Below, one piece after another: positions 16,046 through 25,375 of a stretch of DNA of 38,830 nt. The stretch's first letter is position 1, and every line of letters begins with the position of its first letter. Origin of the DNA: Prevotella sp. UBA2809 (GTDB lineage: Bacteria > Bacteroidota > Bacteroidia > Bacteroidales > Bacteroidaceae); assembly GCA_002351725.1 (NCBI GenBank), contig DEHD01000037.1:1-38830 (forward strand). Direction: 5' to 3'. Below the pieces are notes generated by a model that did not search any database, had not been told where the DNA came from, and saw only the letters and a program-made list of their open reading frames with translations. The translations under genes and the position numbers were made by a program.

Positions 16046-18499
16046 TTAGTCTTGGAAGTAAACTCGTTTTACTCGATTACTGATGCCCGTGAGCACCTCG
16101 TAAGGGATGGTTTCGAGAACATCGCTCAATACGGTAACAGGCAGGTGCTCGCCAAAGATCTCTACCTGGTCGCCCTCCTTACAAGGAATATCGGTGACAT
16201 CAATCAGGGCTACGTCCATACAGATATTTCCTACGTACTCGGCCTTCTGACCATTGACGAGGCAATAGCAGTGACGATTGCCAAGGTGACGATTCAAACC
16301 ATCGGCATAGCCAATAGGAATAGCAGCGATAACAGAGTTGCGATCGAGCTTGCCCTTGCGACTGTAGCCCACAGTCTCGCTCTTGGGCACATCGCGCATC
16401 TGCAGAATGGTGGTCTTAAGGGTGCTTACGGTGTTGAGGATGCGGTTGTCGCGAGGATCAACACCATAGAGGCCGAGACCTAAGCGACACATATCCATCT
16501 GGCGATCGGGGAAGTGCTCGATGCCAGCAGAGTTGTCCATGTGGCGCAGAATCTTATGCGAGAAGGCTGCCTGAAGTTTCTGACTGCCAGCCTCGAAACG
16601 CTTGAACTGCAGGCGAGAGAAGTTGTCGAAGTCGTCGCTATCAGAGCCTACGAAGTGGCTGAATACTGAACGTGGGATGACGGCCTGCTGATGGGTGAGG
16701 CGATCGATAAGCTCGTCCATATCGCGCTCTGGGTCGAAGCCCAGGCGATGCATACCTGTATCGAGTTTGATGTGAACAGGCCAGCCAGTGATACCCTCCT
16801 TGCGGGCTGCCTTGATGAGTGCATCGAGCAGACGGAAGCTGTAGACCTCAGGTTCCAAGTCGTAATCGAACATGGTCTTGAAGGCAGTCATCTCTGGGTT
16901 CATAATCATAATGTTGGCGGTGATGCCAGCCTTACGCAGGGTGACACCCTCATCGGCCACTGCCACAGCAAGATAATCAACACGATGATCCTGCAGGGTC
17001 TTGGCTATCTCAACGGCTCCTGCACCATAGGCATCGGCCTTAATCATGCACACCATCTTAGTCTCAGGCTTCATGAACGAGCGGTAGTAATTAAGATTCT
17101 CGACAACGGCGTTGAGGTTTACCTCGAGGATAGTCTCGTGAACCTTCTGCTCGAGCTGCTCAGTGATGAGGTCGAAACCAAAAGGACGGGCTCCCTTGAG
17201 CAGAATCATCTCATCGCGCAGAGAGGTGAAGGCATCGCTCGAAAGGAAATGCTTTACATCAGCAAAGAACTGCTTATCAGCAATCTGAATTTTATCGGCC
17301 TGAGCGGTGAGCTCCGGACCAATACCAATGAACTTGGTGATGCCACGCTTGGTGGCCAGCTCGCTTACCTGAGCGTAGAGCTCGGCAGATGATACGCCAG
17401 TCTGGAAGATGTCGCTGAGAACGAGCGTCTTCTTCTTAGCCTCACGACGCGACATGAAGTCGAGGGCGATGTCGAGCGAGTTGATATCTGAGTTATAAGA
17501 GTCGTTGATAAGGATGCATCCGCGCTGACCCTCTTTCACCTCAAGGCGCATGGCAACTGGTTCGAGATGTGGCATGCGATCAGCCAAGTCGGATGGAGTG
17601 AGTCCAAGGTACAGGGCGATGGCAGCACAGGTGATAGAGTTCTCGATAGAGGCCTCGTCGATGAATGGGATGGTATAGCAGTTCTCCTCACCCTGCCAGA
17701 TATATGTGATGCGAGAATTCTCGACACTCTTAATGAAAAGGGTGGCCTGCTCGTCGCATGTTGACCATGATATCTTCTGGCCTTTGTATGCCATACGACG
17801 GATGCAACGACTGATGATATCGTTATCAGAGCAGTAAACCATAGCCTCGGTATCGTGCATCAGCTCGAGCTTCTCCATGCACTTCTCTTCCATAGAGCGG
17901 AAGTTCTCCTGATGGGCTGCGCCAAGAGTGGTGAGCACACCAATGGTGGGTTGGATGATGTCGCGAAGGGCCATCATCTCGCCTGGCTGCGAGATTCCTG
18001 CCTCGAAGATTCCTATCTCAGTCTGCTCGTTGAGCAACCACACTGAGAGGGGGACACCTATCTGAGAGTTGTAGCTGCGAGGCGAACGCACAATGCGCTG
18101 CGATGGAAGCAGAAGCTGATAGAGCCACTCCTTAACCATGGTCTTACCATTTGAGCCCGTGATACCCACGATGGGGATATCGAACTCGTCGCGATGGCGC
18201 TCGGCCAAACGCTGAAGGGCAGCAAGGGTGTGGGGAACACGCAGGAAATTAGCCTCTGGATAGAGGGTTTCGTAATTCTCGGGCACCTGTTCTACTACAA
18301 ACTGACGTACACCGCGGTTATAAAGGTCCTGAATGTAGCGATGGCCATCGTTACGCTGGGTTTTCAGGGCAAAAAACAAAGTCTCTTCAGGGAAGCAGAG
18401 GCTACGACTATCTGTTAGCAACCAACTAACCTGTGCCTCAGTGTTTCCATATCTTCGCGCACCAATAAGCGTGGTGACTTTTTCGATACTGTATTTCAT
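16046..18499 (-). CDS. murF-alr: MurF-alanine racemase fusion
   Basis: The 817-residue product joins two steps of peptidoglycan synthesis. The N-terminal half (about 1-450) is UDP-MurNAc-tripeptide:D-Ala-D-Ala ligase, with the ATP motif GITGSNGKT (112-120), the Mur ligase Glu in FEAGISQPGEM, and NDSYNSD. The C-terminal half (about 455-817) is a PLP alanine racemase with the Schiff-base Lys487 in MIKADAYGAG, the DTGMHRLGF motif and GNICMDVALIDVT. The fusion is characteristic of Bacteroidetes and channels D-Ala supply toward the dipeptide used by MurF. The gene follows the GSCFA gene by 33 bp. Confidence 0.94.
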   Translation of the reverse strand: MKYSIEKVTTLIGARRYGNTEAQVSWLLTDSRSLCFPEETLFFALKTQRNDGHRYIQDLYNRGVRQFVVEQVPENYETLYPEANFLRVPHTLAALQRLAERHRDEFDIPIVGITGSNGKTMVKEWLYQLLLPSQRIVRSPRSYNSQIGVPLSVWLLNEQTEIGIFEAGISQPGEMMALRDIIQPTIGVLTTLGAAHQENFRSMEEKCMEKLELMHDTEAMVYCSDNDIISRCIRRMAYKGQKISWSTCDEQATLFIKSVENSRITYIWQGEENCYTIPFIDEASIENSITCAAIALYLGLTPSDLADRMPHLEPVAMRLEVKEGQRGCILINDSYNSDINSLDIALDFMSRREAKKKTLVLSDIFQTGVSSAELYAQVSELATKRGITKFIGIGPELTAQADKIQIADKQFFADVKHFLSSDAFTSLRDEMILLKGARPFGFDLITEQLEQKVHETILEVNLNAVVENLNYYRSFMKPETKMVCMIKADAYGAGAVEIAKTLQDHRVDYLAVAVADEGVTLRKAGITANIMIMNPEMTAFKTMFDYDLEPEVYSFRLLDALIKAARKEGITGWPVHIKLDTGMHRLGFDPERDMDELIDRLTHQQAVIPRSVFSHFVGSDSDDFDNFSRLQFKRFEAGSQKLQAAFSHKILRHMDNSAGIEHFPDRQMDMCRLGLGLYGVDPRDNRILNTVSTLKTTILQMRDVPKSETVGYSRKGKLDRNSVIAAIPIGYADGLNRHLGNRHCYCLVNGQKAEYVGNICMDVALIDVTDIPCKEGDQVEIFGEHLPVTVLSDVLETIPYEVLTGISNRVKRVYFQD

Positions 18500-18528
18500 C
18501 TCACTATTTTACTATTTCACTATTTCAC
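18497..18528 (-). repeat. Octamer array that includes the murF-alr start codon
   Basis: Four 8-bp units on the minus strand, two GTGAAATA, one GTAAAATA and one GTGAGATG, lie head to tail. The last unit ends in the ATG start codon of murF-alr. Confidence 0.88.
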
Positions 18529-18532
18529 GATA

Positions 18533-19342
18533 TCAAACTGCAAAGTTAGGGTATTTTTTTTGCAACTCTGCTATTTTTAACATAGTTTTATCCATGAATA
18601 TGCGATATTCTTGCGATTCGGGGTTGAAAGGCTTATGATTAAGTGCAGCTTTAAGGGGTTGCCACTCTTTGATGAACTGCTTGGCAGCATCGCTGAGATA
18701 GACTTCGGAAAGTCGCTGCCAGATGTATTCCACAGCCTGTGATGAGGGATGGAGCATATCCTCAGCATAGAAACGATAATCGCGCAACTCATCGTTTATG
18801 ATTTCGTAGGCAGGGAAGTAGCTTGCGCCCGCCACCTGGCGGGTGGCAAGCAAAAGCGTAGCTTTCGATAGCTGCGAGCCGTGGTAGCCGTATTTGCGAT
18901 AGCGGATGGGGCTTACCGTTAGGACTACGTGGATATCTGGATTGGCTGCGCGAAGGATATCGATGGCCTTCTGGAGGTAGCTGGCACACTCGTCGACAGT
19001 GAGCTCCTCTTCAGTGAAAAGCGATTGTGGGCGCTTTTGGCAATTATCAACTATCTCGCCTGTTTCCTTTAGGCGATAGATGTGGTTGGTGCCAAGGGTG
19101 AAGAAGGCGGTTCGCAAGCTCCCTAATATAGAGGGCTCAGCGAGAGACAAACGCTCGACGGTGTGGAGGATAGAGGCGGGATTATACATCACGCCAAAGG
19201 GATTGACTGTGGCGCGGAACTTTTCTTCCTTGAATCGCGCGCCAATATTATCAGCAAAGCACGATCCTACGAAGAGCATCTCCTCGCATGGCTCAATCCT
19301 AAACCCAGGGTCGTTTATATCAACAATAGTTCTAAACTCCAT
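18533..19342 (-). CDS. GSCFA domain protein
   Basis: The 269-residue product carries the family-naming motif GSCFA at residues 26-30 (MLFVGSCFADNIG) and further conserved blocks NPFGVMYNP, LTVSPIRYRK and AEDMLHPSSQAVEYIW. These resemble the Ser, Asn and Asp-x-x-His blocks of SGNH/GDSL esterases. A hydrolase or acetylesterase acting on a glycan or cell-wall polymer is plausible but unproven. Its ATG overlaps the Fkp stop by one base (TGATG), so it is translationally coupled to fkp. Confidence 0.9.
   Translation of the reverse strand: MEFRTIVDINDPGFRIEPCEEMLFVGSCFADNIGARFKEEKFRATVNPFGVMYNPASILHTVERLSLAEPSILGSLRTAFFTLGTNHIYRLKETGEIVDNCQKRPQSLFTEEELTVDECASYLQKAIDILRAANPDIHVVLTVSPIRYRKYGYHGSQLSKATLLLATRQVAGASYFPAYEIINDELRDYRFYAEDMLHPSSQAVEYIWQRLSEVYLSDAAKQFIKEWQPLKAALNHKPFNPESQEYRIFMDKTMLKIAELQKKYPNFAV
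18541..18548 (-). promoter_or_regulatory. Possible internal promoter box before murF-alr
   Basis: TAACTTTG on the minus strand lies at the very end of the GSCFA gene, about 40 bp before murF-alr. No TTTG partner lies at the expected distance, so this is only a weak candidate. Confidence 0.35.
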
Positions 19343-21984
19343 CAGCTTCTACTTATTTGCAGGCCCTTTGTCGAGAGGTCCATCTCTACGAAGCGGGCGT
19401 TCTTGCGAGGGCTATTGTCTGTCAGAATCTGCTTTATGCGAGCTGCAGCCTCAGGATCCTTGGCTATCATGTAGAGGTAGCCTCCGCCACCTGCTCCTGG
19501 CAGTTTGTAGCCTAAACAGAGATCGTCGATAAGGCGTGTGAGAGCCTCAACAGACTCAGGATTGGTGCCAGAATCAAGCAGTTGGTTCTGAGTCCATGTT
19601 TTGCGCACAAGCTGTCCCATACGCACAAAGTCGTTCTGCTGGATAGCCTCGTACATATCGAGGGTGTGAGCCTTCATCTGCCTGAGCAGGCGCAACTCAT
19701 CGCCATGGTTCAAGAACATACGGCGCACAATCTCAGCCAGAATACTCTTGGCTGTACGCGTGATGCCTGTATAATATAATAGGTGGCATGGGCGATACTC
19801 GGGCTGAGTCCAGAGGTCGGTGGGCAACCAGCGCACCTGTGGATTCTGAGCAAAGCCCCTACCCGTTTGCAGCAGTTTTACGCCACCAAGCACACCACCA
19901 AACTGATCCTGCCAACCACCTCCTGTGGTGAGCATCTGTTCGAGCATAAGTGTGCGATGGCCTATCTCGTTCTTATCCCATCCCAGTCCGCAGAAATCGT
20001 TGAGCGCACCAAGCACTGTGGCAGCAAGAATACTGCTGGTGCCAAGTCCGCTACCTGCTGGGATAGCAGAGAGAAGGGTTATTTCTATTCCAGAGCCGAA
20101 GGCCTCTAACTCGCCTTTCAAAACACCATTACCAAAGCCTGCCAATACAAGAGCAGCCTTGGGGATTGAGAAGGGCGAACCAACGTGCATAAAGTCCTTT
20201 AGTTGCTCGCTTGTCTCAACAGCCTCCATTGCACCAAGGTCGATGCTACGAAGCACTATTCTAAGCTCCTTTGATGGGCGGATATATGCCTGCAATGGTG
20301 GCTGACCATTAAGCTCGATGGCAAGATTTATGACGTTTCCACCCTCCATAAGGCAATACGGAGGTGTGTCAGTCCATCCACCAGCGATATCGATACGGAC
20401 AGGCGAACGGCCCCATACTATCTGGTCTTCAGCTACGCTCAGGCTTGGCACCTGAGGCTTGGCATCAGTGTCGAGCAATCCCTCGCGGAGGAGGGAGAAT
20501 GCCTTGTCGCTCTCGCCACGGAACATGGCATCGTGTATGCGAGTCATGAGTGGTGCATCATCGTCGAGTGGAGCGGGCATTGGTATGTTCTGCTCGTCGA
20601 ACTCGCGCTTGGCATCAGCCAGGTCGAGCTGATAGAACACACTGTGGGTCCAGTTCTCAGCCAGCGCGCTCCAGTTGAGTTTGCGGAAAGCCTTGCGCTG
20701 GTTGAAGAGACGATGCAGATTGGCCTCAGTCGAGATTTCCTCAGCAGAGATCATGCGCACAGCATTCTGCACATCGCGAGGCGACGTGATACCATCGAGG
20801 GTATCGACAACAGGGAACTGCTGTTTCTGCTGCTCTGCGCCAGCAAAGCGATCGTCGATATGATAGCAGCGGATGGCGTACTCCTTATCGCCAATGGGCA
20901 CCACATCGATGCACTCGCCTGGAGCCAGTTGGAGCTTCCAATCGTTCTCAGGGACTCCTGTTATAATGTTGTCGTGAGTAAGGGTCCACCCCTCGCCCAC
21001 GTAGCTGTTTTCAATCCAGAGATTTGTATTCTCCTCAGTAAAGCGGAAGTTGCAGATGGCATTCTGCACAAAGATGCTTGGATGAGGTTTACGACCATGG
21101 TGCATAATCTCACGCTGGTCGTTAACCAAGTTCTGAATGCGGAGGGTAGAAGAAATCATCTCGCGCGAAGTTCCGAAATGGTAGAACTCGCCACCCTGCA
21201 GAGGTACTATGGCCACAGAGAGCTGCGAGAGCTCATCGTCAGGCGATGAAGGGTTGGTGCCAAGCGCACATCCGAACTCGGAATACATATCATATTCGAT
21301 GAACTCATCGCCTTTCTTCGACTTCTTGGCGAGCAGCTCTACGGCTTTATCGCTAAGGAGCCAGATGCCAATATCTGTAAGATAGTAATGATCCTTCTGT
21401 ATCTCGTTTAGTGTCTCGATGCTTGGTTTCTGCAGCATGTGCTTCAATACTGAAGGCGACTTGCGCGAGCTTACAAACACTCCGTGGTTCTTGGCCACAG
21501 AGGCATCGAGCCAGAGTCCGTAGCACACCACATCAGCATCAGGTATGGGCTGCAGGGGCTGCGAAGTGCGCACCAGAACATCGCCACTAACCACCATGGT
21601 GTGGATGCGCTCAGGAGCCATCTGCATCATCTGCTCGTAGAGGGGCAGTTGCAGACTGAGCAAATCCTGAGAAAGACGCTGACCACGCTCCCAACGGAAC
21701 ACAGGTACAGGGGTGAGTATCTTGCCAGAAGGGGCGTAAGATGGCAGGCGACGACTCTGTCCGCCAGCGTGCAGAAGTATGCGCTTTTCGCGTGGCAACC
21801 ACTCGCTGAGCGACTCGCCATTCTCTACCGTCATGCAGGCCTGAAGCAACCAAGTGGTGCCTCCGCCACTACCCAACTTATGACCAACAGGGTCGTTGGT
21901 ACAGAAGTACTCCTCGCGACTGAGTCCTGTTACATCGTGAAAACTATCCACCAAGTTTGGTGGGAGGGAAAGGAGTTTTTTCAT
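19342..21984 (-). CDS. fkp: Bifunctional L-fucokinase/L-fucose-1-phosphate guanylyltransferase
   Basis: Fkp converts exogenous L-fucose to GDP-fucose in two steps and supplies fucose for capsule and glycoprotein glycosylation in Bacteroides. The N-terminal part (about 1-430) is the guanylyltransferase, with LLHAGGQSRRLPSYAPSGK (GGQSRRLP at 74-81). The C-terminal part (about 530-880) is a GHMP-type kinase with PAGSGLGTSSILAA (near 641) and PGAGGGGYLYMI (near 827). The length of 880 is somewhat below the 949 of the B. fragilis enzyme. The gene lies between yfhO and the GSCFA gene, all in one direction. Confidence 0.94.
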   Translation of the reverse strand: MKKLLSLPPNLVDSFHDVTGLSREEYFCTNDPVGHKLGSGGGTTWLLQACMTVENGESLSEWLPREKRILLHAGGQSRRLPSYAPSGKILTPVPVFRWERGQRLSQDLLSLQLPLYEQMMQMAPERIHTMVVSGDVLVRTSQPLQPIPDADVVCYGLWLDASVAKNHGVFVSSRKSPSVLKHMLQKPSIETLNEIQKDHYYLTDIGIWLLSDKAVELLAKKSKKGDEFIEYDMYSEFGCALGTNPSSPDDELSQLSVAIVPLQGGEFYHFGTSREMISSTLRIQNLVNDQREIMHHGRKPHPSIFVQNAICNFRFTEENTNLWIENSYVGEGWTLTHDNIITGVPENDWKLQLAPGECIDVVPIGDKEYAIRCYHIDDRFAGAEQQKQQFPVVDTLDGITSPRDVQNAVRMISAEEISTEANLHRLFNQRKAFRKLNWSALAENWTHSVFYQLDLADAKREFDEQNIPMPAPLDDDAPLMTRIHDAMFRGESDKAFSLLREGLLDTDAKPQVPSLSVAEDQIVWGRSPVRIDIAGGWTDTPPYCLMEGGNVINLAIELNGQPPLQAYIRPSKELRIVLRSIDLGAMEAVETSEQLKDFMHVGSPFSIPKAALVLAGFGNGVLKGELEAFGSGIEITLLSAIPAGSGLGTSSILAATVLGALNDFCGLGWDKNEIGHRTLMLEQMLTTGGGWQDQFGGVLGGVKLLQTGRGFAQNPQVRWLPTDLWTQPEYRPCHLLYYTGITRTAKSILAEIVRRMFLNHGDELRLLRQMKAHTLDMYEAIQQNDFVRMGQLVRKTWTQNQLLDSGTNPESVEALTRLIDDLCLGYKLPGAGGGGYLYMIAKDPEAAARIKQILTDNSPRKNARFVEMDLSTKGLQISRS

Positions 21985-21997
21985 AATTCTTATTTTT

Positions 21998-22023
21998 GCA
22001 ACGGACTACAGGACTTAAAGACT
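21998..22023 (+). repeat. Dispersed GCAACGGACTACAGGAC element, copy 2
   Basis: The spacer between yfhO and fkp contains the same 17-bp core as copy 1, followed by TTAAAGACT. The element supplies the TAA stop codon of yfhO (22015-22017). Relative to its host genes it is inverted compared with copy 1. Confidence 0.75.
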
Positions 22024-24510
22024 CATTTTTTGCCTGCGGCGATAGGCCATAAAGGCGGCTCCTGCGAGAACCAGTATCAAAATGCCGTAAGCCAGATAGG
22101 CGATGGTCTCAGTGGTGTCAACCGACTTGGGGAAGAAGCTGAGAACCACCTCGTGTTTACCAGGCTTTACGTTGAGGGCACGCAGGATATAGTCTACCCT
22201 ACCCAACTCAGCTGGCTCGCCATCGATGGTGGCTGTCCAACCAGGATAATAAATCTCAGAGAACACCACTACGCCACCTTTACCAGAATTAACATCGTAG
22301 GTAAGCTGGTTGGGCTCGTAGGACTTGATGGTAACCATGCTCAGTGTGTCCTGAGCAACACCATCGCCAAGCTGAGCCTTGAACTTCTCATCAGCTACAG
22401 CCTCGTGGCGCAGATTAATCTTGCCAACAGCCAGAATCTCCTCGTTAGCATTCTTGGCATAGCTAACCTTATCAACAAACCAGGCGTTTCCGAATGCGTA
22501 TGGGTTCTGCAGAGGAACGGTCTGGCCACCCTGAAGCGGGAAGATAAAGTATCGTGTGTTGAGCATGTTGAGCACAGGACAGATGCTGTCGCCCTTAACC
22601 TGAGTCATGTCGCCACCAGCCTCAGCCACAGCAGTCATAGTGGCCTGCATCTCTGGTGAGATATACTGCTCAATCATCTCCTGATAGCGGCGCAGCTTGG
22701 CAGCGTGATAGCCTCCGATGCTCTTATGATAGTAAGATGTCTCGTTCTCGTTGAAGGTGTTTGATGCCAGATTCAGCACGCGATAATCAAGTGTCTTGTC
22801 GCGCAGAATCAGCTCGTCAGTCTGCGACATCTGCTGGGGAGCCTCGCGCTCGCTCTGTGGCACAAACATGGCATCGTTCAGATAGCGCTTGTTAACCGTC
22901 CAGAGGTCTACCAGACAGAGCACCAGAATAAGTCCCACGCCATACTCCTTCTTCAGTTTTCCGAAGGTCATGGCCAGCAGGATACCTGTACCCACCAGAA
23001 TGATATAGAACGAGCGCATGGCGTCGCTGGTGAACACGGCCTTACGCATCTCAATAAGATTGTTTGTTAGTGGGGCGATATGCTCCTGAGGCAGAGAGCT
23101 AAGCGCACGCATCTCGCTTGAAGAGATGAAGCTGTCGAAGAACAGAGATGGCATCATAAAGAACAACAGGGCGATACCACCAGTAAGCAAGAAGCTAATG
23201 CCCACGAACTTCATTCGGGGTTTCATAAGCTCTGGCTCGTCGAGGAACTTCTTCAGAGCCATCATTGCCAACAGAGGTATTGTGAACTCAGCGATCACCA
23301 ATATCGATGCCACTGTACGGAACTTAGAATACATGGGAACATAGTCGAGGAAGAAATCGGTGAATCCCATGAAATTACGTCCCCACGAAAGGAGTATCGA
23401 CAGAATGGTGGCTGCAAGCAGAGCCCACTTCATTGGGCCCTTTACGATGAACAAGCCCAGGATGAAGAGCATCATGACGAATGCTCCAACATATACAGGA
23501 CCGCTGGTTCCAGGCTGCTCGCCCCAATACTGACCTATCTGCTGATAGATGCTCTCATAGTTAGGATCGGCCTTCTCCATGGCAATCTTACTCTCCGACA
23601 TAGGCACTGATGCACCACCCTTGGTGTTTGGAACAAGCAGTGTCCAGGTCTCGTCGATGCCATAGCTCCACTGAGTGATATAGTCGCGCTCCAGACCACT
23701 GTTGGTCTGATTGGCAGAATTCTTCTTAACAAGCTCGCTCTTGCCACGCATCGACTCCTGACCATACTGCCATGTGTGGTAGATGGTACTCAGGTTGATG
23801 CACACACCAATGGCAGCACCTGCGATACTTACGCCAGTGGCCTTGGCAAAATGAACATACTGCTTATTGCGGATGGCATCTACCAGCCAAGCTATCACCA
23901 TCGCAAGGATGATGAACAGATAGTAGTAGGTCATCTGCACGTGGTTGGCGTTAATCTCGAATGCAGTGAAAATGGCTGTGAGCAGGAATCCCCACAGATA
24001 TTTGCCTCGATAGGCCAGCACAAGTCCTGCTATCAGTGGTGGCAGATAGGCCAAAGCCCACACCTTCCAGATGTGTCCTGCAGCGATGATGATAAGGAAA
24101 TAGGTGCTGAACGCCCAGATGATGGAACCCAGTGCTGCCAGATGCTGACGGAAGTCGAACGCACGCAGCAGGATGTAGAATCCTAGCAGGTAGGCAAACA
24201 CATACCACACATTCTCAGGCAAGAACAGATGGTATATCTTTATCATCGAGCCAAGCTTATCGGTTGATTTGTATGATGGTGCCATCTGGTAGGTAGGCAT
24301 ACCTCCGAACAGGGCGTTAGTCCAACGACTGCGCTCGCCCGTCTTCTGCAGATACTCAACACTCTCCTGTCCTGCACCGCGTCCAGCAGATGCATCGTGA
24401 CGATAAAGAATGCGCCCCTCGATATCAGCGGGGAAGAAATAAGCGAAGGCCAGAACGGCAAATAACAACACTGCCAACATATCGGGCAGCCATTTTTTCA
24501 GTAATGTCAT
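22015..24510 (-). CDS. YfhO-family integral membrane protein
   Basis: The 831-residue product has a membrane part with about 12-14 helices (residues 1-560, with loops of GMPTYQMAPSY type near the start) and a C-terminal soluble part (about 570-800) containing GYHAAKLRRYQEMIE and YPGWTATIDGEPAEL. A final helix (LAYGILILVLAGAAFMAY) and a basic tail close it. YfhO proteins resemble GT-C glycosyltransferases and in Firmicutes are linked to glycosylation of lipoteichoic acid; the Bacteroidetes substrate is unknown. A link to glycan assembly fits the next gene, fkp. The ATG at 24510 was chosen over a TTG three codons upstream. Confidence 0.87.
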   Translation of the reverse strand: MTLLKKWLPDMLAVLLFAVLAFAYFFPADIEGRILYRHDASAGRGAGQESVEYLQKTGERSRWTNALFGGMPTYQMAPSYKSTDKLGSMIKIYHLFLPENVWYVFAYLLGFYILLRAFDFRQHLAALGSIIWAFSTYFLIIIAAGHIWKVWALAYLPPLIAGLVLAYRGKYLWGFLLTAIFTAFEINANHVQMTYYYLFIILAMVIAWLVDAIRNKQYVHFAKATGVSIAGAAIGVCINLSTIYHTWQYGQESMRGKSELVKKNSANQTNSGLERDYITQWSYGIDETWTLLVPNTKGGASVPMSESKIAMEKADPNYESIYQQIGQYWGEQPGTSGPVYVGAFVMMLFILGLFIVKGPMKWALLAATILSILLSWGRNFMGFTDFFLDYVPMYSKFRTVASILVIAEFTIPLLAMMALKKFLDEPELMKPRMKFVGISFLLTGGIALLFFMMPSLFFDSFISSSEMRALSSLPQEHIAPLTNNLIEMRKAVFTSDAMRSFYIILVGTGILLAMTFGKLKKEYGVGLILVLCLVDLWTVNKRYLNDAMFVPQSEREAPQQMSQTDELILRDKTLDYRVLNLASNTFNENETSYYHKSIGGYHAAKLRRYQEMIEQYISPEMQATMTAVAEAGGDMTQVKGDSICPVLNMLNTRYFIFPLQGGQTVPLQNPYAFGNAWFVDKVSYAKNANEEILAVGKINLRHEAVADEKFKAQLGDGVAQDTLSMVTIKSYEPNQLTYDVNSGKGGVVVFSEIYYPGWTATIDGEPAELGRVDYILRALNVKPGKHEVVLSFFPKSVDTTETIAYLAYGILILVLAGAAFMAYRRRQKMSL

Positions 24511-24536
24511 AACTTGCAAATTATTTAATTTGCCTG

Positions 24537-24544
24537 CAAAATTA
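24537..24544 (-). promoter_or_regulatory. Possible promoter box of the yfhO operon
   Basis: TAATTTTG on the minus strand fits TAnnTTTG and lies 26 bp before the ATG at 24510. No TTTG element is seen at the expected distance upstream. Confidence 0.45.
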
Positions 24545-24550
24545 AAAAAA

Positions 24551-24578
24551 ATCCGTGTAATGAGCGTAATCCGTGCCT
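24551..24578. repeat. Relative of the CCGTGT-TAATCCGTGCCT repeat
   Basis: The sequence ATCCGTGTAATGAGCG followed by TAATCCGTGCCT resembles the right arm of the inverted repeat at 12262-12281. It lies between the divergent yfhO and trmH-like genes and lacks a second arm. Confidence 0.6.
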
Positions 24579-24587
24579 AAAAATTTG

Positions 24588-24595
24588 TATCTTTG
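24588..24595 (+). promoter_or_regulatory. Promoter box of the trmH-mtnN-luxS unit
   Basis: TATCTTTG matches the Bacteroidetes -7 consensus and ends only 10 bp before the ATG at 24606. The leader would be only a few bases long. No clear TTTG partner is found upstream. Confidence 0.55.
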
Positions 24596-24605
24596 CAGCA
24601 AAAAT

Positions 24606-25358
24606 ATGGAAGAAACGATAATTACAAGCGTACAGAACGCCAAAATAAAGCACGTTGTAGCCCTCCAGCAGAAGTCATCGCTCCGCCGCGAGGAGGGACT
24701 TTTCGTGGTAGAAGGTCAGCGCGAGATAGAGCACTGCAAGGCCTGTGGATACGAGGTGGTTGAGGAGTATATCCGCGACGTAAACGTTACGCCACAGGTT
24801 TACGAGAAGATGGCCTATCGTGGCAGCACTGAGGGTCACATAGCCGTGGTGCGATGCCAAGAGCACACATTGGCCAAGCTGCAATTAAAGGAGAATCCAT
24901 TGATAGTGGTACTTGAGAGTGTTGAGAAGCCTGGCAACTTAGGAGCTATCCTGCGTAGTGCAGAGGCTGCTGGCATCGATGCGCTGATAGTGTGCGACCC
25001 GCTTACTGACATGTACAATCCCAACGTGATTCGTGCCAGCATAGGTGGCGTGTTCTGCGTGCCCACAGCAGTGTGTACATCGCAGGAGTGTATCGCTTTC
25101 CTCAAGCAGCATGGCATAAAGATTCTTACAGCCCAGCTGCAGGACTCTTACGAGTATTACGACTACGACATGACTCAGGGCACAGCCATCGTGATGGGTA
25201 CAGAGAGCACTGGACTCACCAATCAGTGGCGCGAGGCTGCTGATGCTCACATCCGCATACCAATGCTGGGCCGTTTAGACTCGCTGAACGTAAGCGTCTC
25301 AGCTGCCATTCTGATGTACGAGGCAGTGCGCCAGCGCAATAGCAAAAAAAATGTTTAA
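24606..25358 (+). CDS. TrmH-family (SpoU) RNA 2'-O-methyltransferase
   Basis: The 250-residue product has an N-terminal substrate-binding part (about 1-95, with VVEGQREIEHC) and a C-terminal SPOUT domain. The three SpoU motifs are visible: EKPGNLGAILRSAEAAG (motif 1), IVMGTESTGL (motif 2) and RIPMLGRLDSLNVSVSAAI (motif 3). The trefoil knot they form binds SAM for ribose methylation of rRNA or tRNA; the exact target cannot be assigned. The start at 24606 fits the promoter box. The stop codon lies inside the heptamer array leading to mtnN. Confidence 0.92.
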   Translation: MEETIITSVQNAKIKHVVALQQKSSLRREEGLFVVEGQREIEHCKACGYEVVEEYIRDVNVTPQVYEKMAYRGSTEGHIAVVRCQEHTLAKLQLKENPLIVVLESVEKPGNLGAILRSAEAAGIDALIVCDPLTDMYNPNVIRASIGGVFCVPTAVCTSQECIAFLKQHGIKILTAQLQDSYEYYDYDMTQGTAIVMGTESTGLTNQWREAADAHIRIPMLGRLDSLNVSVSAAILMYEAVRQRNSKKNV

Positions 25359-25375
25359 TGTTTAATGTTTAACGT
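25351..25375 (+). repeat. Heptamer array between trmH-like gene and mtnN
   Basis: Three ATGTTTA units plus a partial ACGT unit fill the spacer. The trmH-like stop (25356-25358) is formed by the junction of the first two units, and the mtnN ATG follows directly. Confidence 0.88.

Noticed and set aside
16691..17392. Open frame of 233 codons opposite murF-alr
   Set aside because: It is antisense to conserved racemase and ligase motifs and has no independent support.
21484..22659. Long open frame on the plus strand opposite fkp and yfhO
   Set aside because: It spans two real genes and their spacer on the other strand and shows no recognisable domain. I treat it as an accidental frame.
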